Shown here: piece after piece, positions 1 to 11,211 of the stretch | How positions within the stretch are numbered: position 1 is the stretch's first letter | Layout of the letters: the number at the start of each line of letters is the position of its first letter | Assembly: GCF_007830545.1 (NCBI RefSeq) | Contig: NZ_VLLF01000002.1 | Span: forward strand, 1 to 64,000 | From: Roseibium hamelinense | GTDB lineage: Bacteria > Pseudomonadota > Alphaproteobacteria > Rhizobiales > Stappiaceae | Direction: 5' to 3' | DNA: 64,000 nucleotides | Made by a program: the position numbers and the translations under genes | The notes under the pieces: generated by a model | Databases searched by the model: none | The model's input: the letters and a program-made list of their open reading frames with translations, nothing else | What the model was told of the DNA's origin: nothing

Positions 1-228
1 AAGGACGGTCCCCCACGGAGCCCTTTGAGCAGGCGGGGCAAGTATAGGGGCAGGGCGAAGGGGCGTGGACAAGTTTTCTGTTTGTCAGGAGGGGGGAGGC
101 GCAAACCCACCATGCGCCCCAACGTCATTCTCCTGCTTGTGAGCCCGCCCCGGACTTGGTCGGGGACGGTGTTTGCATGCTCTGGCCCACTGCTTTGGGA
201 TCAACCGTCATGACCGGATCTCTCCGCC

Positions 229-339
229 GTCATCCTCGGGCTCGACCGGGTAATCCATACCGTGATGGCGTCCAAAGTCGGGCCGTGCTGTTTTGGAAAA
301 GGAACGGAGTGGATTCCATGGTCAGGCCATGGGATGACG
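229..339. repeat. REPIN-like inverted pair, copy 1
   Basis: A forward unit with stem TCGGG/CCGGGTA-type arms (imperfect) is followed by a spacer containing GGGCCGTGCTGTTTTGGAAA. A reverse unit with stem CCATGG follows. The pair is 111 bases, the same architecture and nearly the same length as the copies at 983, 1134, 1280 and 1498. Confidence 0.75.
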
Positions 340-502
340 GAGTGCGGGAAGAGAGCTTTACCAAAAGTAAAGGCTGTCATCATTGACCTGACCCGGGATC
401 TACCCGCTTCCAGCGGACCGAGGCATAGGTGCAGCCCTCGCCACACTCTCCGATGTCATCCTCGGGCTTGACCCGAGGATCCATACCGTTTCCTATCGGC
501 AA

Positions 503-796
503 ATGCGCAAGCGCTACTGGGTGTACATCCTGACAACGCGCAAGGGCGGCACGCTTTATACCGGCGTGACGAACGATCTCCCCAGGCGGCTTGTTGAACA
601 TATGTCCGGCACTGGGTCGCAATTTACCAAACGCTACTCAGTCAAACGGCTGATCTGGTATGAAGAACATGAGACGGCGCCTCAAGCAATCGCCCGTGAA
701 AAGGCTATCAAACGCTGGCCACGAAAATGGAAGATCGACCTGATCGAGGGCTTGAACCCGGACTGGTTTGATTTGGGCAAGACGCTCAACAGGTGA
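503..796 (+). CDS. Small GIY-YIG domain nuclease-like protein
   Basis: The 97-residue product matches the single-domain GIY-YIG (URI) family, COG2827. The degenerate GIY-YIG signature is visible as WVYIL near residue 6 and LYTGVTNDLPRR near residues 18-29. A conserved region of Glu, Lys and Trp residues follows (EKAIKRWPRKWK near 66-77). Members this size consist of the catalytic fold alone, with no separate DNA-recognition domain. The biological role of the family is largely undetermined. No clear ribosome binding site precedes the ATG. The gene begins 14 bases after a complete forward palindromic unit (455-488) and is followed by further units, so it sits inside the repeat cluster. That recalls the way RAYT transposase genes are flanked by REPs. 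A functional link to the repeats is inference. Confidence 0.8.
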   Translation: MRKRYWVYILTTRKGGTLYTGVTNDLPRRLVEHMSGTGSQFTKRYSVKRLIWYEEHETAPQAIAREKAIKRWPRKWKIDLIEGLNPDWFDLGKTLNR

Positions 797-849
797 GGGC
801 TGTTTTCGGCGCTTCTTGCGCCACACCGGACTATGCACAATCCCTCCGC

Positions 850-953
850 GTCATGCCATGGCTTGACCATGGCATCTGTTCCGTTCCAGCGCCCCTTGTG
901 CAGGTGGCAGGATCAGGGTGTGTATCCTCGGGTCAGCCCCAGGGTGATGGAGC
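850..953. repeat. Degenerate REPIN-like pair
   Basis: The forward unit is well preserved (stem GCCATGG/CCATGGC around CTTGA). The partner reverse unit near 918-953 is mismatched (CCTCGGG against CCCCAGG). The spacing of about 104 bases fits a decayed copy of the 110-base pairs. Confidence 0.5.
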
Positions 954-982
954 GGATGGAGAATCCGGCTGTATTTTCCTCC

Positions 983-1092
983 GTCACTACCCGACTTGAC
1001 CGGGTAGTGCATACCCTGACGGTGCCCGGCGCCGGGTCGTCCTGTTTGGATATGGAAGGGTGTGGATCCCATGGTCGAGCCATGGGATGACG
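983..1092. repeat. REPIN-like inverted pair, copy 2
   Basis: The forward unit has stem ACTACCCG/CGGGTAGT and the reverse unit has stem CCCATGG/CCATGGG. They flank a spacer related to, but more diverged than, that of the other pairs. Total length is 110 bases. Confidence 0.75.
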
Positions 1093-1133
1093 TTGTTCGT
1101 GTTGAAACATGATGCCTTGCCTGTTCCACTGCT

Positions 1134-1243
1134 GTCATCCTCGGGCTTGACCCGAGGATCCACACCGTGATGGCGCCCAACGTAGGGCCGTGCCGTTTGG
1201 AAAAGGAACGGAATGGATCCCATGGTCAAGCCATGGGATGACG
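1134..1243. repeat. REPIN-like inverted pair, copy 3
   Basis: The forward unit has stem CCTCGGG/CCCGAGG and the reverse unit has stem CCCATGG/CCATGGG. The spacer contains GGGCCGTGCCGTTTGGAAAA, shared almost exactly with the pair at 1280. Length is 110 bases. Confidence 0.85.
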
Positions 1244-1279
1244 CGGTGTCTGTTGATGGGCCGCACCACTTACTCCTCG

Positions 1280-1389
1280 GTCATTACCCGGCTCGACCGG
1301 GTAATCCATACCGTGATGGCGCCCAAAGGAGGGCCGTGCCGTTTGGAAAAGGAACGGAATGGATCCCATGGTCAAGCCATGGGATGACG
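1280..1389. repeat. REPIN-like inverted pair, copy 4
   Basis: The forward unit has stem TTACCCGG/CCGGGTAA and the reverse unit has stem CCCATGG/CCATGGG. Spacer and flanks match the pair at 1134. Length is 110 bases. Confidence 0.85.
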
Positions 1390-1497
1390 CGGTGTATGTT
1401 GATGGACCGCGCCACTTACTCCTCCACCCCCCGCACGTGATGCGGGACCTTCCCGCTTCGAGAGCTCTAGGTCACAGGCACAGGCACACCCACTGTC

Positions 1498-1604
1498 GTC
1501 ATCCCCGACTTGATCGGGGATCCATACCGCGATGGCTCCACCCGATCAGTCGTGCTTGTGGCGCGGGAACGGAATGGATCCCATGGTCAAGCCATGGGAT
1601 GACG
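1498..1604. repeat. REPIN-like inverted pair, copy 5
   Basis: The forward unit has stem ATCCCCGA/TCGGGGAT and the reverse unit has stem CCCATGG/CCATGGG. Length is 107 bases. A ~40-base segment after its reverse unit (GCGGTGTCTGTTGATGG onward) also follows the pairs at 1134 and 1280, so pair plus flank has been duplicated as one larger block. Confidence 0.8.
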
Positions 1605-1891
1605 CGGTGTCTGTTGATGGGCCGCGCCACTTACTCCTCGGTCCTTCCGCACCTGATGCGGGACCTTCCCGCTTCGAGAGCACTGGCGCACAGGCACAGG
1701 CACAGCCTCTCCACAACCTCGGACGTCATCCCCGCTTCATGCGGGGATCCATTGGCAGCCGAGGGTCGGGATAGGGACCCGTCACTGCGGCCCGTCGCGG
1801 ACCCCAATTGTTCTCTGGCCGGTGCGGGCCAGTGGATTAGATCCCTGCCCATTTCCGCTTCGTGGGGCGGGGGATGACCACTGAGGGGAGA

Positions 1892-5335
<3,444 letters not shown>

Positions 5336-5454
5336 GCGCTGCAATATGGTCCGAGTCCGGCCGCGGGGAAAGAGGCCGTTGCGGCTTTGTTCCTGTTTTT
5401 CCGCCTGCCGCGCTGATCTGCTGACAGGAGGGTGTCAGGAGCGCGGCTCTCCGG

Positions 5455-7743
5455 TCACGCAGACAGCCTTGCCTCCGGCAAAAAGGCCGGGCGTTCCTGC
5501 TTGAGCCAGTCTGTGAGATCGGCCAGCGGCACCGGCCGGCAGATGAAATATCCTTGAGCAAGATCGCAGCCGACGTCGCGCAGGATTTCCAGCGTTTCGA
5601 CGTCTTCCACGCCTTCGGCAACCACCTTCATGCCGAGGCCGTGACCAAGTTCCACTGTTGAGCGCAGCATGAAGGCCTCGCGGGACTGGGGTGCCAGGCC
5701 CAGAAGGAGGCTGCGATCGATCTTTAATTCCTGTGCCGGTATCATTTTCAGATAGGCGAGGGAGGAGAGGCCAGAACCATAGTCATCAATGGAAATGCTG
5801 AAGCCGTGTTCGCAGATGGCGCGCATGTCCGACACCGCATTGTCAGGGTCGCCCATAACAGCCGTTTCCGTGATTTCAAAACAGAGTTGGTCTGGGGACG
5901 AAACCTCCAGAGTGTCCAGCAGCTCGATCAGGGAGCCGTCGCCAAGTTGCCGGCCGGACACATTGATTGAGAAGCGGAGCGGGAGCCCACTGTCTGCCAG
6001 CGTTCGCTGATCCGCCACAGCCCTCTGGGCAACCCACTCGGTGAGCGCCCTTATGTGGCCGGTGTTTTCGGCCATGGTGACGAAGATGTCCGGCCGGATC
6101 ATGCCGCGCTGCGGATGCCGCCACCGCAGCAGGGCTTCAACCGATTCAATCTTTTGGGTCTGCAGGTTCAACTTGGGCTGATAGGCCAGGAAAATGTCGC
6201 CGTTTTCGAAGCCGGTCAGCATATCGCCCATCAGGGACAGGTTGGCGACCGGATCACCATAGGACTTGGCATCAAAAAGGCCGGTCTTCGCAAAGGCACC
6301 GCGCGCCTGATCCAATGCAATCGCCGCCTTTTCCACGACGGTCGGGCCGTTGGCTTCCGTTACACTGTTGCGGACAAAGCCTGCGCGGGCCATCACATCG
6401 ATTTTCTGACCAGCGATATCAACAGGCTGCTCCAATACATCCAGAAGATGGGCGAGCCAGTTTTCCGCGTCCTCGTCCGAAGGCGCCTGAAAGGCGACTG
6501 CAAGCAATCCGCCGGACAGGTCCGCCGGCGGAACAACGGTTTCCAAAAGGCCAAGACGGGCCCCGATGGCCTTGATGAGTTCGGCTGTCTGCGCATAGCC
6601 GATGGCGTCCCGAATGGGCTGAAACCGATCGATGCCGACAACGGACACAACAACATCGGACGGCGGCAAGCCGGTGAGACGTTCTTCAAAGAATGCGCGG
6701 TTTGGCAGGCCGGTTTCCCGGTCGTGCAACGCCTGATGGGTGATGGTGTGGGTTCGCTCCTCGATGGCTTCAGTCATCAGATTGAAGCTGTTGGCCAGGC
6801 GGCCGATCTCGTCCGATGACGACAGTTCAACCGCTTGGTAGGTCCCATCTTCCACATCCCGTGTTGCCTGTTCCAGCCGGGCAAGAGGGCTGGTGATGGA
6901 GCGGGCGAGCAGCCACGCCGCGATGCTCAACAGGGCAAGTCCAAGGGCTCCGATCACGGCCAGGACCCTCAGCAACGACCACATGGGTTGCAGTGCGAGT
7001 TCTCTTGGAAAACTCAGTTCGAGTTCCATCTCGTCGCCAGCCAGCCCTGGAAGCCTGAGCGTTTGTTGCAGAAGCTGACCTTCGGGCGCGGAGGCGGCTG
7101 ACCGGGGCTCGGGGGCGGATGGGGTCGAGCGCGCAACCGGGATTTGGCGGCCTCCCTCCAGCAGTAGCAGCTCGGCCTGAATCGGAATGGAAGACAGCGT
7201 CACAAGCGCCTGCATTTGAGAATCGTCAAGCCGGTTTCCGACAAGAATCCATCCGACCAGGTTAGGCGCAAAAACAGGAGACAGGACAGCGCGATAGGCA
7301 GACTGCCCCAGGACAACACCGCCTTCGTGCTCATTGCCGTCCGATAGTGTGTCGATCATGGAAGCGGGTAATGCGGCCGACAGGGTATCGGAAATGCTCG
7401 TTCCGTCCGGAAAGATGACATAGGCTACATCGGCATTCATCCGGAGCCGGAGATTGGCCAGAGCCGAGCGGATGGTCTCCGGTTCGGATGGGCCGAGTGA
7501 GATCGCTGACCGAAACCCGAAATCACGCGATGAGATTTGCACATTTTCGCGCAACTGTTCGATTTGCAGAGTTTCAAGCCGTTGGAAGGCTGCGGAAGTT
7601 GCCTCCAGCTGGGCGCGGGCCGAACCTATGGCATTGGTCGAGATCATCGAATATACCCCGCCCGCCACTGTCATCATGATCAGCGCGAACAGCGCGCTGT
7701 AAAAGAACGTCAGCTTTGTACGCAGGCGGGTAAACAAGTTCAC
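5455..7743 (-). CDS. Membrane-bound EAL-domain cyclic-di-GMP phosphodiesterase with degenerate GGDEF
   Basis: The EAL domain is predicted to hydrolyse cyclic-di-GMP to pGpG. Order of parts: N-terminal transmembrane helix (residues ~11-32), a periplasmic sensor region (~33-250, Cache-like), a second helix (~258-280), HAMP (~280-335), a degenerate GGDEF domain (~340-480) and EAL (~500-750). The GGDEF signature position reads SGGLLAVAF, so it is unlikely to be a cyclase. EAL motifs are present: EALLRWRHP, DDYGSG and KIDRSLL. It starts with GTG 10 bases after the stop of the cupredoxin-like gene, with AGAG as a weak ribosome binding site. The two are almost certainly co-transcribed, which suggests the periplasmic protein feeds a signal to this sensor. 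That link is inference. Confidence 0.92.
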   Translation of the reverse strand: MNLFTRLRTKLTFFYSALFALIMMTVAGGVYSMISTNAIGSARAQLEATSAAFQRLETLQIEQLRENVQISSRDFGFRSAISLGPSEPETIRSALANLRLRMNADVAYVIFPDGTSISDTLSAALPASMIDTLSDGNEHEGGVVLGQSAYRAVLSPVFAPNLVGWILVGNRLDDSQMQALVTLSSIPIQAELLLLEGGRQIPVARSTPSAPEPRSAASAPEGQLLQQTLRLPGLAGDEMELELSFPRELALQPMWSLLRVLAVIGALGLALLSIAAWLLARSITSPLARLEQATRDVEDGTYQAVELSSSDEIGRLANSFNLMTEAIEERTHTITHQALHDRETGLPNRAFFEERLTGLPPSDVVVSVVGIDRFQPIRDAIGYAQTAELIKAIGARLGLLETVVPPADLSGGLLAVAFQAPSDEDAENWLAHLLDVLEQPVDIAGQKIDVMARAGFVRNSVTEANGPTVVEKAAIALDQARGAFAKTGLFDAKSYGDPVANLSLMGDMLTGFENGDIFLAYQPKLNLQTQKIESVEALLRWRHPQRGMIRPDIFVTMAENTGHIRALTEWVAQRAVADQRTLADSGLPLRFSINVSGRQLGDGSLIELLDTLEVSSPDQLCFEITETAVMGDPDNAVSDMRAICEHGFSISIDDYGSGLSSLAYLKMIPAQELKIDRSLLLGLAPQSREAFMLRSTVELGHGLGMKVVAEGVEDVETLEILRDVGCDLAQGYFICRPVPLADLTDWLKQERPAFLPEARLSA

Positions 7744-7753
7744 ATATCTCTGT

Positions 7754-8383
7754 TTAGTTCTGTTGTTGCGGTGCGCGGGGAGACTGGCCGATGGTCATTT
7801 CAACCACTTCCGTGGTGATGCCGGAGCCACTGAAAGAGACTTTTCGCGAGATTGGCGTGTCGGAATCACCTTTTTGATAGGGATGCCAGATTTCAACAGT
7901 ATGCTCTCCGTCTGTGATGCCGCTGAGCATTGCCACACCCTTTTCATCGGTCACCGCCGCCAGGGGAGCTTCGGTGACCCGGATATAGGCTTCCATCCGG
8001 TCATGGATGTTGCATCCGATTGCTACTGTACCAGGCTTGTCAAAAACGACCGTGCGGGTTTCACCCTTGCCGTAAAGCTCGTGCTCAAAGCGCTTGGCCG
8101 GAGAAAATGAAAAGACGTGGTGCTTGATTTCATCCTGGTTTGGAAAGGCGACTTTCGCGCCAACCGGAACAACCATGACGAACGGTATGAACGTTTTGTT
8201 TTTCTGGGCCATTGAAAACGCGTTTGCCGGGACGCCGGTCGCTTTTCCGGGACCGGAAACAGTTACGACAGCGTGGGCCAGAGGGGTCCCCTCCGGAGTT
8301 TTGACTTCAACTCGTAGGTCGGCTGCCTGAGCAATGCCAACCATTCCCATGGCAAACAGAAACGTCGAACCTAACAGTTTCAT
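7754..8383 (-). CDS. Secreted cupredoxin-like protein
   Basis: The 209-residue product has a signal peptide ending AQA (about residue 20). An N-terminal part is followed by a plastocyanin-like fold. Candidate type-1 copper ligands are visible: a histidine in KHHVFSFS, then Cys and His in IGCNIHD followed by Met in RMEAY. This Cys-X3-His-X2-Met arrangement fits blue copper proteins and the methylamine-utilisation-like cupredoxins. A carboxypeptidase-regulatory-like beta region (AVTDEKGVAMLSGITDG) follows. It is the first gene of a pair with the EAL phosphodiesterase. An electron-transfer or copper-sensing role in the periplasm is likely, but the partner is unknown. Confidence 0.8.
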   Translation of the reverse strand: MKLLGSTFLFAMGMVGIAQAADLRVEVKTPEGTPLAHAVVTVSGPGKATGVPANAFSMAQKNKTFIPFVMVVPVGAKVAFPNQDEIKHHVFSFSPAKRFEHELYGKGETRTVVFDKPGTVAIGCNIHDRMEAYIRVTEAPLAAVTDEKGVAMLSGITDGEHTVEIWHPYQKGDSDTPISRKVSFSGSGITTEVVEMTIGQSPRAPQQQN

Positions 8384-8589
8384 TGACTGCTCCGTGTTTG
8401 AGTCCCGCTACGGTACCTTTGGCGGAATTTACATGACGTTAAGGCACCTGAGTATGTCGCAAACAGCTTTAATTTCGCTGTGAGAACAAATCTGCGTGGT
8501 GGGCTCCGGTGATAAACGGGGTGGGTTGCATTTGCTTCGAAATTTTGACGAATTGGGCACCAGAATGCACCGAACGCAAAGGAGCTCCC

Positions 8590-9975
8590 ATGCGCACAGA
8601 ATCCGACAGTCTTGGCGAGATCGAGGTTCCCGGTGACCGGTATTGGGGCGCGCAGACGCAGCGATCCTTGAAGTTCTTTTCCATCGGCACGGATCTGATG
8701 CCGGTGGAAATCGTGCATGCGTTCGGCACCCTCAAGCGGGCGGCGGCGGAGGTGAACCGGGATCTGGGGCATTTGCCACCGGACATCTGCGATCTGATCG
8801 TGGCGGCGGCCGGGGAAGTCGGTTCGGGTCAGCTCGACGATCACTTTCCCCTCCATGTGTGGATGACCGGCTCGGGCACGCAGACCAACATGAATGTCAA
8901 CGAGGTGATCTCGAACCGGGCCATTGAAATGGCGGGCGGGCAAATGGGCTCCAAGACGCCCGTGCATCCCAACGATCACGTCAACATGTCCCAGTCGTCG
9001 AACGACACGTTTCCGGCGGCCATGCACATGGCGGCGGCGATCCACACCACGCACCGCCTGCTGCCGGGCCTCAAGCATCTCAGCGAAGCGCTGAACACCA
9101 AGGCGGAGGCCTGGGCGGACATCGTCAAGATCGGCCGCACGCATATGCAGGACGCGACGCCGCTCACCCTCGGGCAGGAGTTTTCCGGTTATGTGGCGAT
9201 GCTGGACGAGGGCATCCGGCGCATCGAATGGGCGCTGGAGGACGTCTACGCGCTGACGCTCGGCGGCACGGCGGTCGGCACCGGCATCAATGCGCCGATC
9301 GGCTTTGCGGAGCGCGCGGCGGAGCGGATCGCGGCCCTGACGGAGCTGCCGTTCCGCACCGCGCCGAACAAGTTCGCCACCCAGGGCGGGCATGATGCGC
9401 TTGTCGCCTTGCACGGCAGCTTCAAGACGGTGGCCGGAACGCTTTACAAGATCGCCAACGACATCCGGCTCCTGTCCTGCGGCCCCCGCTGCGGCTTCAA
9501 CGAGTTGATCATTCCGGCCAACGAGCCCGGCTCGTCCATCATGCCCGGCAAGGTGAACCCGACCCAGTGCGAGGCGCTGGCGATGATCGGGGTGCAGGTC
9601 ATGGGCAATGATGTCACGGTTGGCATGGCCGGGGCGGGCGGTCTTCTGGAAATGAACGTCTACAAGCCGGTGATGATCAACGCGGTGCTGCAATCTATCC
9701 GGATCATGGGCGACGGCGCGCGCAACTTCGCGGATTTTCTGGTCGAGGGCACCGAGCCGAACATTCAGCAGCTCAATCATTATGTCGAAAACTCGCTGAT
9801 GCTGGTGACCGCGCTGTCGCCTGTGATCGGCTATGACAAGGCGAGCCACGCGGCCCATCACGCGTTTGAGCAAAATCTTAGTTTGCGCGAGGCCTGTCTT
9901 GAGCTGGGTCTGATCGAGGCCGAGGTTTTCGATGAGGTTGTGGACCCCCGCAAGATGCTGGGGCCGAGCCAATAA
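8590..9975 (+). CDS. fumC: Fumarate hydratase, class II
   Basis: Catalyses the reversible hydration of fumarate to L-malate in the TCA cycle; class II enzymes are iron-independent homotetramers. The family signature [11 protein letters not shown] is present near residue 317. Substrate-binding segments SGTQTNMN and the catalytic-loop region SQSSNDTFP are present. Length is 461 residues, normal for FumC. The ATG at 8590 is chosen because AAGGAG lies seven bases upstream; the open frame continues upstream to 8509 without support. It is divergent from the cupredoxin/EAL pair and converges on the SelW-like gene. Confidence 0.98.
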   Translation: MRTESDSLGEIEVPGDRYWGAQTQRSLKFFSIGTDLMPVEIVHAFGTLKRAAAEVNRDLGHLPPDICDLIVAAAGEVGSGQLDDHFPLHVWMTGSGTQTNMNVNEVISNRAIEMAGGQMGSKTPVHPNDHVNMSQSSNDTFPAAMHMAAAIHTTHRLLPGLKHLSEALNTKAEAWADIVKIGRTHMQDATPLTLGQEFSGYVAMLDEGIRRIEWALEDVYALTLGGTAVGTGINAPIGFAERAAERIAALTELPFRTAPNKFATQGGHDALVALHGSFKTVAGTLYKIANDIRLLSCGPRCGFNELIIPANEPGSSIMPGKVNPTQCEALAMIGVQVMGNDVTVGMAGAGGLLEMNVYKPVMINAVLQSIRIMGDGARNFADFLVEGTEPNIQQLNHYVENSLMLVTALSPVIGYDKASHAAHHAFEQNLSLREACLELGLIEAEVFDEVVDPRKMLGPSQ

Positions 9976-9981
9976 TATTCG

Positions 9982-10266
9982 TCACCGGTCGCTGTGGCCA
10001 AGGGACTTTTCCGGCCACAGCAGATCGCGCAAGCGCTGTTTGAGCACCTTCGCTTCCGGAAAGCCGCCGTCGACCGTGCGGTTCCAAATTTGGTTGCCGT
10101 CACAGATGATCGTGAAGACACCACCGGTACCCGGCACCAGTGTTACGGCTCCGGTTTCCTCTGAAAAGGTGGACAGGATCTCCTGCGCCATCCAGGCAGC
10201 GCGCAAGAGCCAGTTGCATTGGCGGCAATAGGTGATGATGATGTGCGGGCTGGCCAGGTCGGTCAT
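9982..10266 (-). CDS. SelT/SelW/SelH-type (Rdx) thioredoxin-like protein
   Basis: The 94-residue protein belongs to the Rdx family (PF10262). The redox motif is CRQC near residue 14 within ITYCRQCNWLLRAAW, and the family motif GGVFTI follows. Bacterial members use Cys where animal selenoproteins use Sec. The role is presumed redox but the partner is unknown. ATG 10266 is preferred over an upstream frame extension to 10335, because the longer version would overlap the divergent kinase gene. The 3' end contains a 9-base inverted repeat (9991-9999 with 10013-10021), but no U-tract follows it. Confidence 0.85.
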   Translation of the reverse strand: MTDLASPHIIITYCRQCNWLLRAAWMAQEILSTFSEETGAVTLVPGTGGVFTIICDGNQIWNRTVDGGFPEAKVLKQRLRDLLWPEKSLGHSDR

Positions 10267-10327
10267 GTCGATTCCACGCTGTGCGGATCCCGGGAGAGCC
10301 CGGTCCCAATTTCGGAATGCAGGTCTT

Positions 10328-11197
10328 TTGTCCATTTCACCTTTAAGCGATGTTGAGCGCGCCTTCGCCTATTTTCCGCATCTTAAAAAGATTTGTGGCG
10401 ATATCTCCGATGTGCGCCGGGAGGCGGGGCTGACCAATCGTGTGTTTCGCGTTGCCTGCGCCAACGGTACCTACATCCTTCGTCTGCCTCGGGCGGAAAC
10501 CGCAGGGGCAGTGGACCGGGTGAAGGAAGCACACAACCATCGAATAGCAGCGCAATTGGGCATTGCGCCGGTGCCACTCTATTCCGATCCCAATACCGGG
10601 GTGCAACTGAGTGCCGCGCTGCCTGATGAACCGCTGGATGCACGGAGTTTGGCTGAAAAACTCGGTGCGGTCCTGACCCGCCTGCATAGCGTGCCCAAAA
10701 AATTCAGATGGCAGCTTGTCCCACAAGAGGTGATCGCCGGGCAACAAGCCTATTTTTCGAAAAAAGCCGATCTGGCGCAGCGCATCGCGCCGCTGATTGA
10801 GGCGCTTGCCGATACGGGTGCGCTGCAAAGCCGGCCGGACGACTTTGCGCCGTGCCACGGGGATTTGTCGCCCGGTAATATCCTGTATTCCGCTGGCAAG
10901 CTGGTGTTGATCGACTGGGAGTATTCCGGCCAGTGTGAACCGGCTTGGGATCTCGCTTATGCGGCGTTGGAGAATGATTTCGAGGCGGCGGATGAAAAGC
11001 TTCTGCTGGACGCCTATTCGGGAGGAACGCCGCCGGACAGTCTGGTTTCACGGTTTCGGGAAATGAAATCCGTGTGCGACGCGGTATCCGCGTCTTGGGC
11101 GCTGGCGCAGGTTGCCGCCGGCCGCGACCCGGCGACGTTTCTGGCGTTCGCCCAGATGCGGATTGACCGTGCTCAGGAGCGGATCGGCCTGGTCTGA
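10328..11197 (+). CDS. Choline-kinase/aminoglycoside phosphotransferase-like kinase
   Basis: The fold is that of APH/choline kinase (COG0510). The N-lobe glycine-rich and lysine region is replaced by GLTNRVFRV and TYILRLPR. Brenner's motif is CHGDLSPGNIL, with catalytic Asp and Asn, and the metal-binding Asp is in LIDWEYSG. An Asp-Ala region DLAYAALEND follows, as in LicA/choline kinases. A role phosphorylating choline, ethanolamine or thiamine is possible; the substrate cannot be told from sequence. The start is uncertain. TTG 10328 leaves room for the divergent Rdx gene and begins just before the conserved domain; the frame is open back to 10232. Confidence 0.8.
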   Translation: MSISPLSDVERAFAYFPHLKKICGDISDVRREAGLTNRVFRVACANGTYILRLPRAETAGAVDRVKEAHNHRIAAQLGIAPVPLYSDPNTGVQLSAALPDEPLDARSLAEKLGAVLTRLHSVPKKFRWQLVPQEVIAGQQAYFSKKADLAQRIAPLIEALADTGALQSRPDDFAPCHGDLSPGNILYSAGKLVLIDWEYSGQCEPAWDLAYAALENDFEAADEKLLLDAYSGGTPPDSLVSRFREMKSVCDAVSASWALAQVAAGRDPATFLAFAQMRIDRAQERIGLV

Positions 11198-11211
11198 GTG
11201 GGGATGCCGGC

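Larger units (their letters stand above)
229..1756. repeat. Cluster of REP-like palindromes in inverted pairs
   Basis: This stretch holds about fourteen copies of one ~34-base unit. The unit has a fixed left flank (GTCATCC), a variable stem, a loop around GCTTGACC or ACTTGATC, the complementary stem and a fixed right flank (GGATCCATACCG). Stem sequences differ between copies but stay self-complementary: CTCGGG/CCCGAG, CCATGG/CCATGG, TACCCGG/CCGGGTA, CCCCGA/TCGGGG, CCCGC/GCGGG. Most units are arranged as head-to-head pairs about 110 bases long with a conserved spacer. Single forward units lie at 455-488 and about 1725-1756. Reading frames here are products of the repeats and are not genes. The arrangement resembles REP/REPIN elements of other bacteria. 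The family itself is not one I can name. Confidence 0.9.

Noticed and set aside
1134-1604. Possible CRISPR array from regularly spaced repeats
   Set aside because: Repeats are inverted pairs with variable stems and conserved spacers, and no cas genes are present.
1213-1877. Several plus-strand frames of 70-170 codons across the repeat cluster
   Set aside because: They repeat the same residues because they read through the palindromes; no independent gene evidence.
5336-5454. SOS box upstream of uvrB
   Set aside because: No GTTC-N7-GTTC match in either orientation; the CTGACA/TGTCAG dyad at 5421-5438 does not fit.
8380-9972. 530-codon frame antisense to fumC
   Set aside because: Arg/His-rich composition typical of antisense frames; fumC on the plus strand has a ribosome binding site and full signatures.
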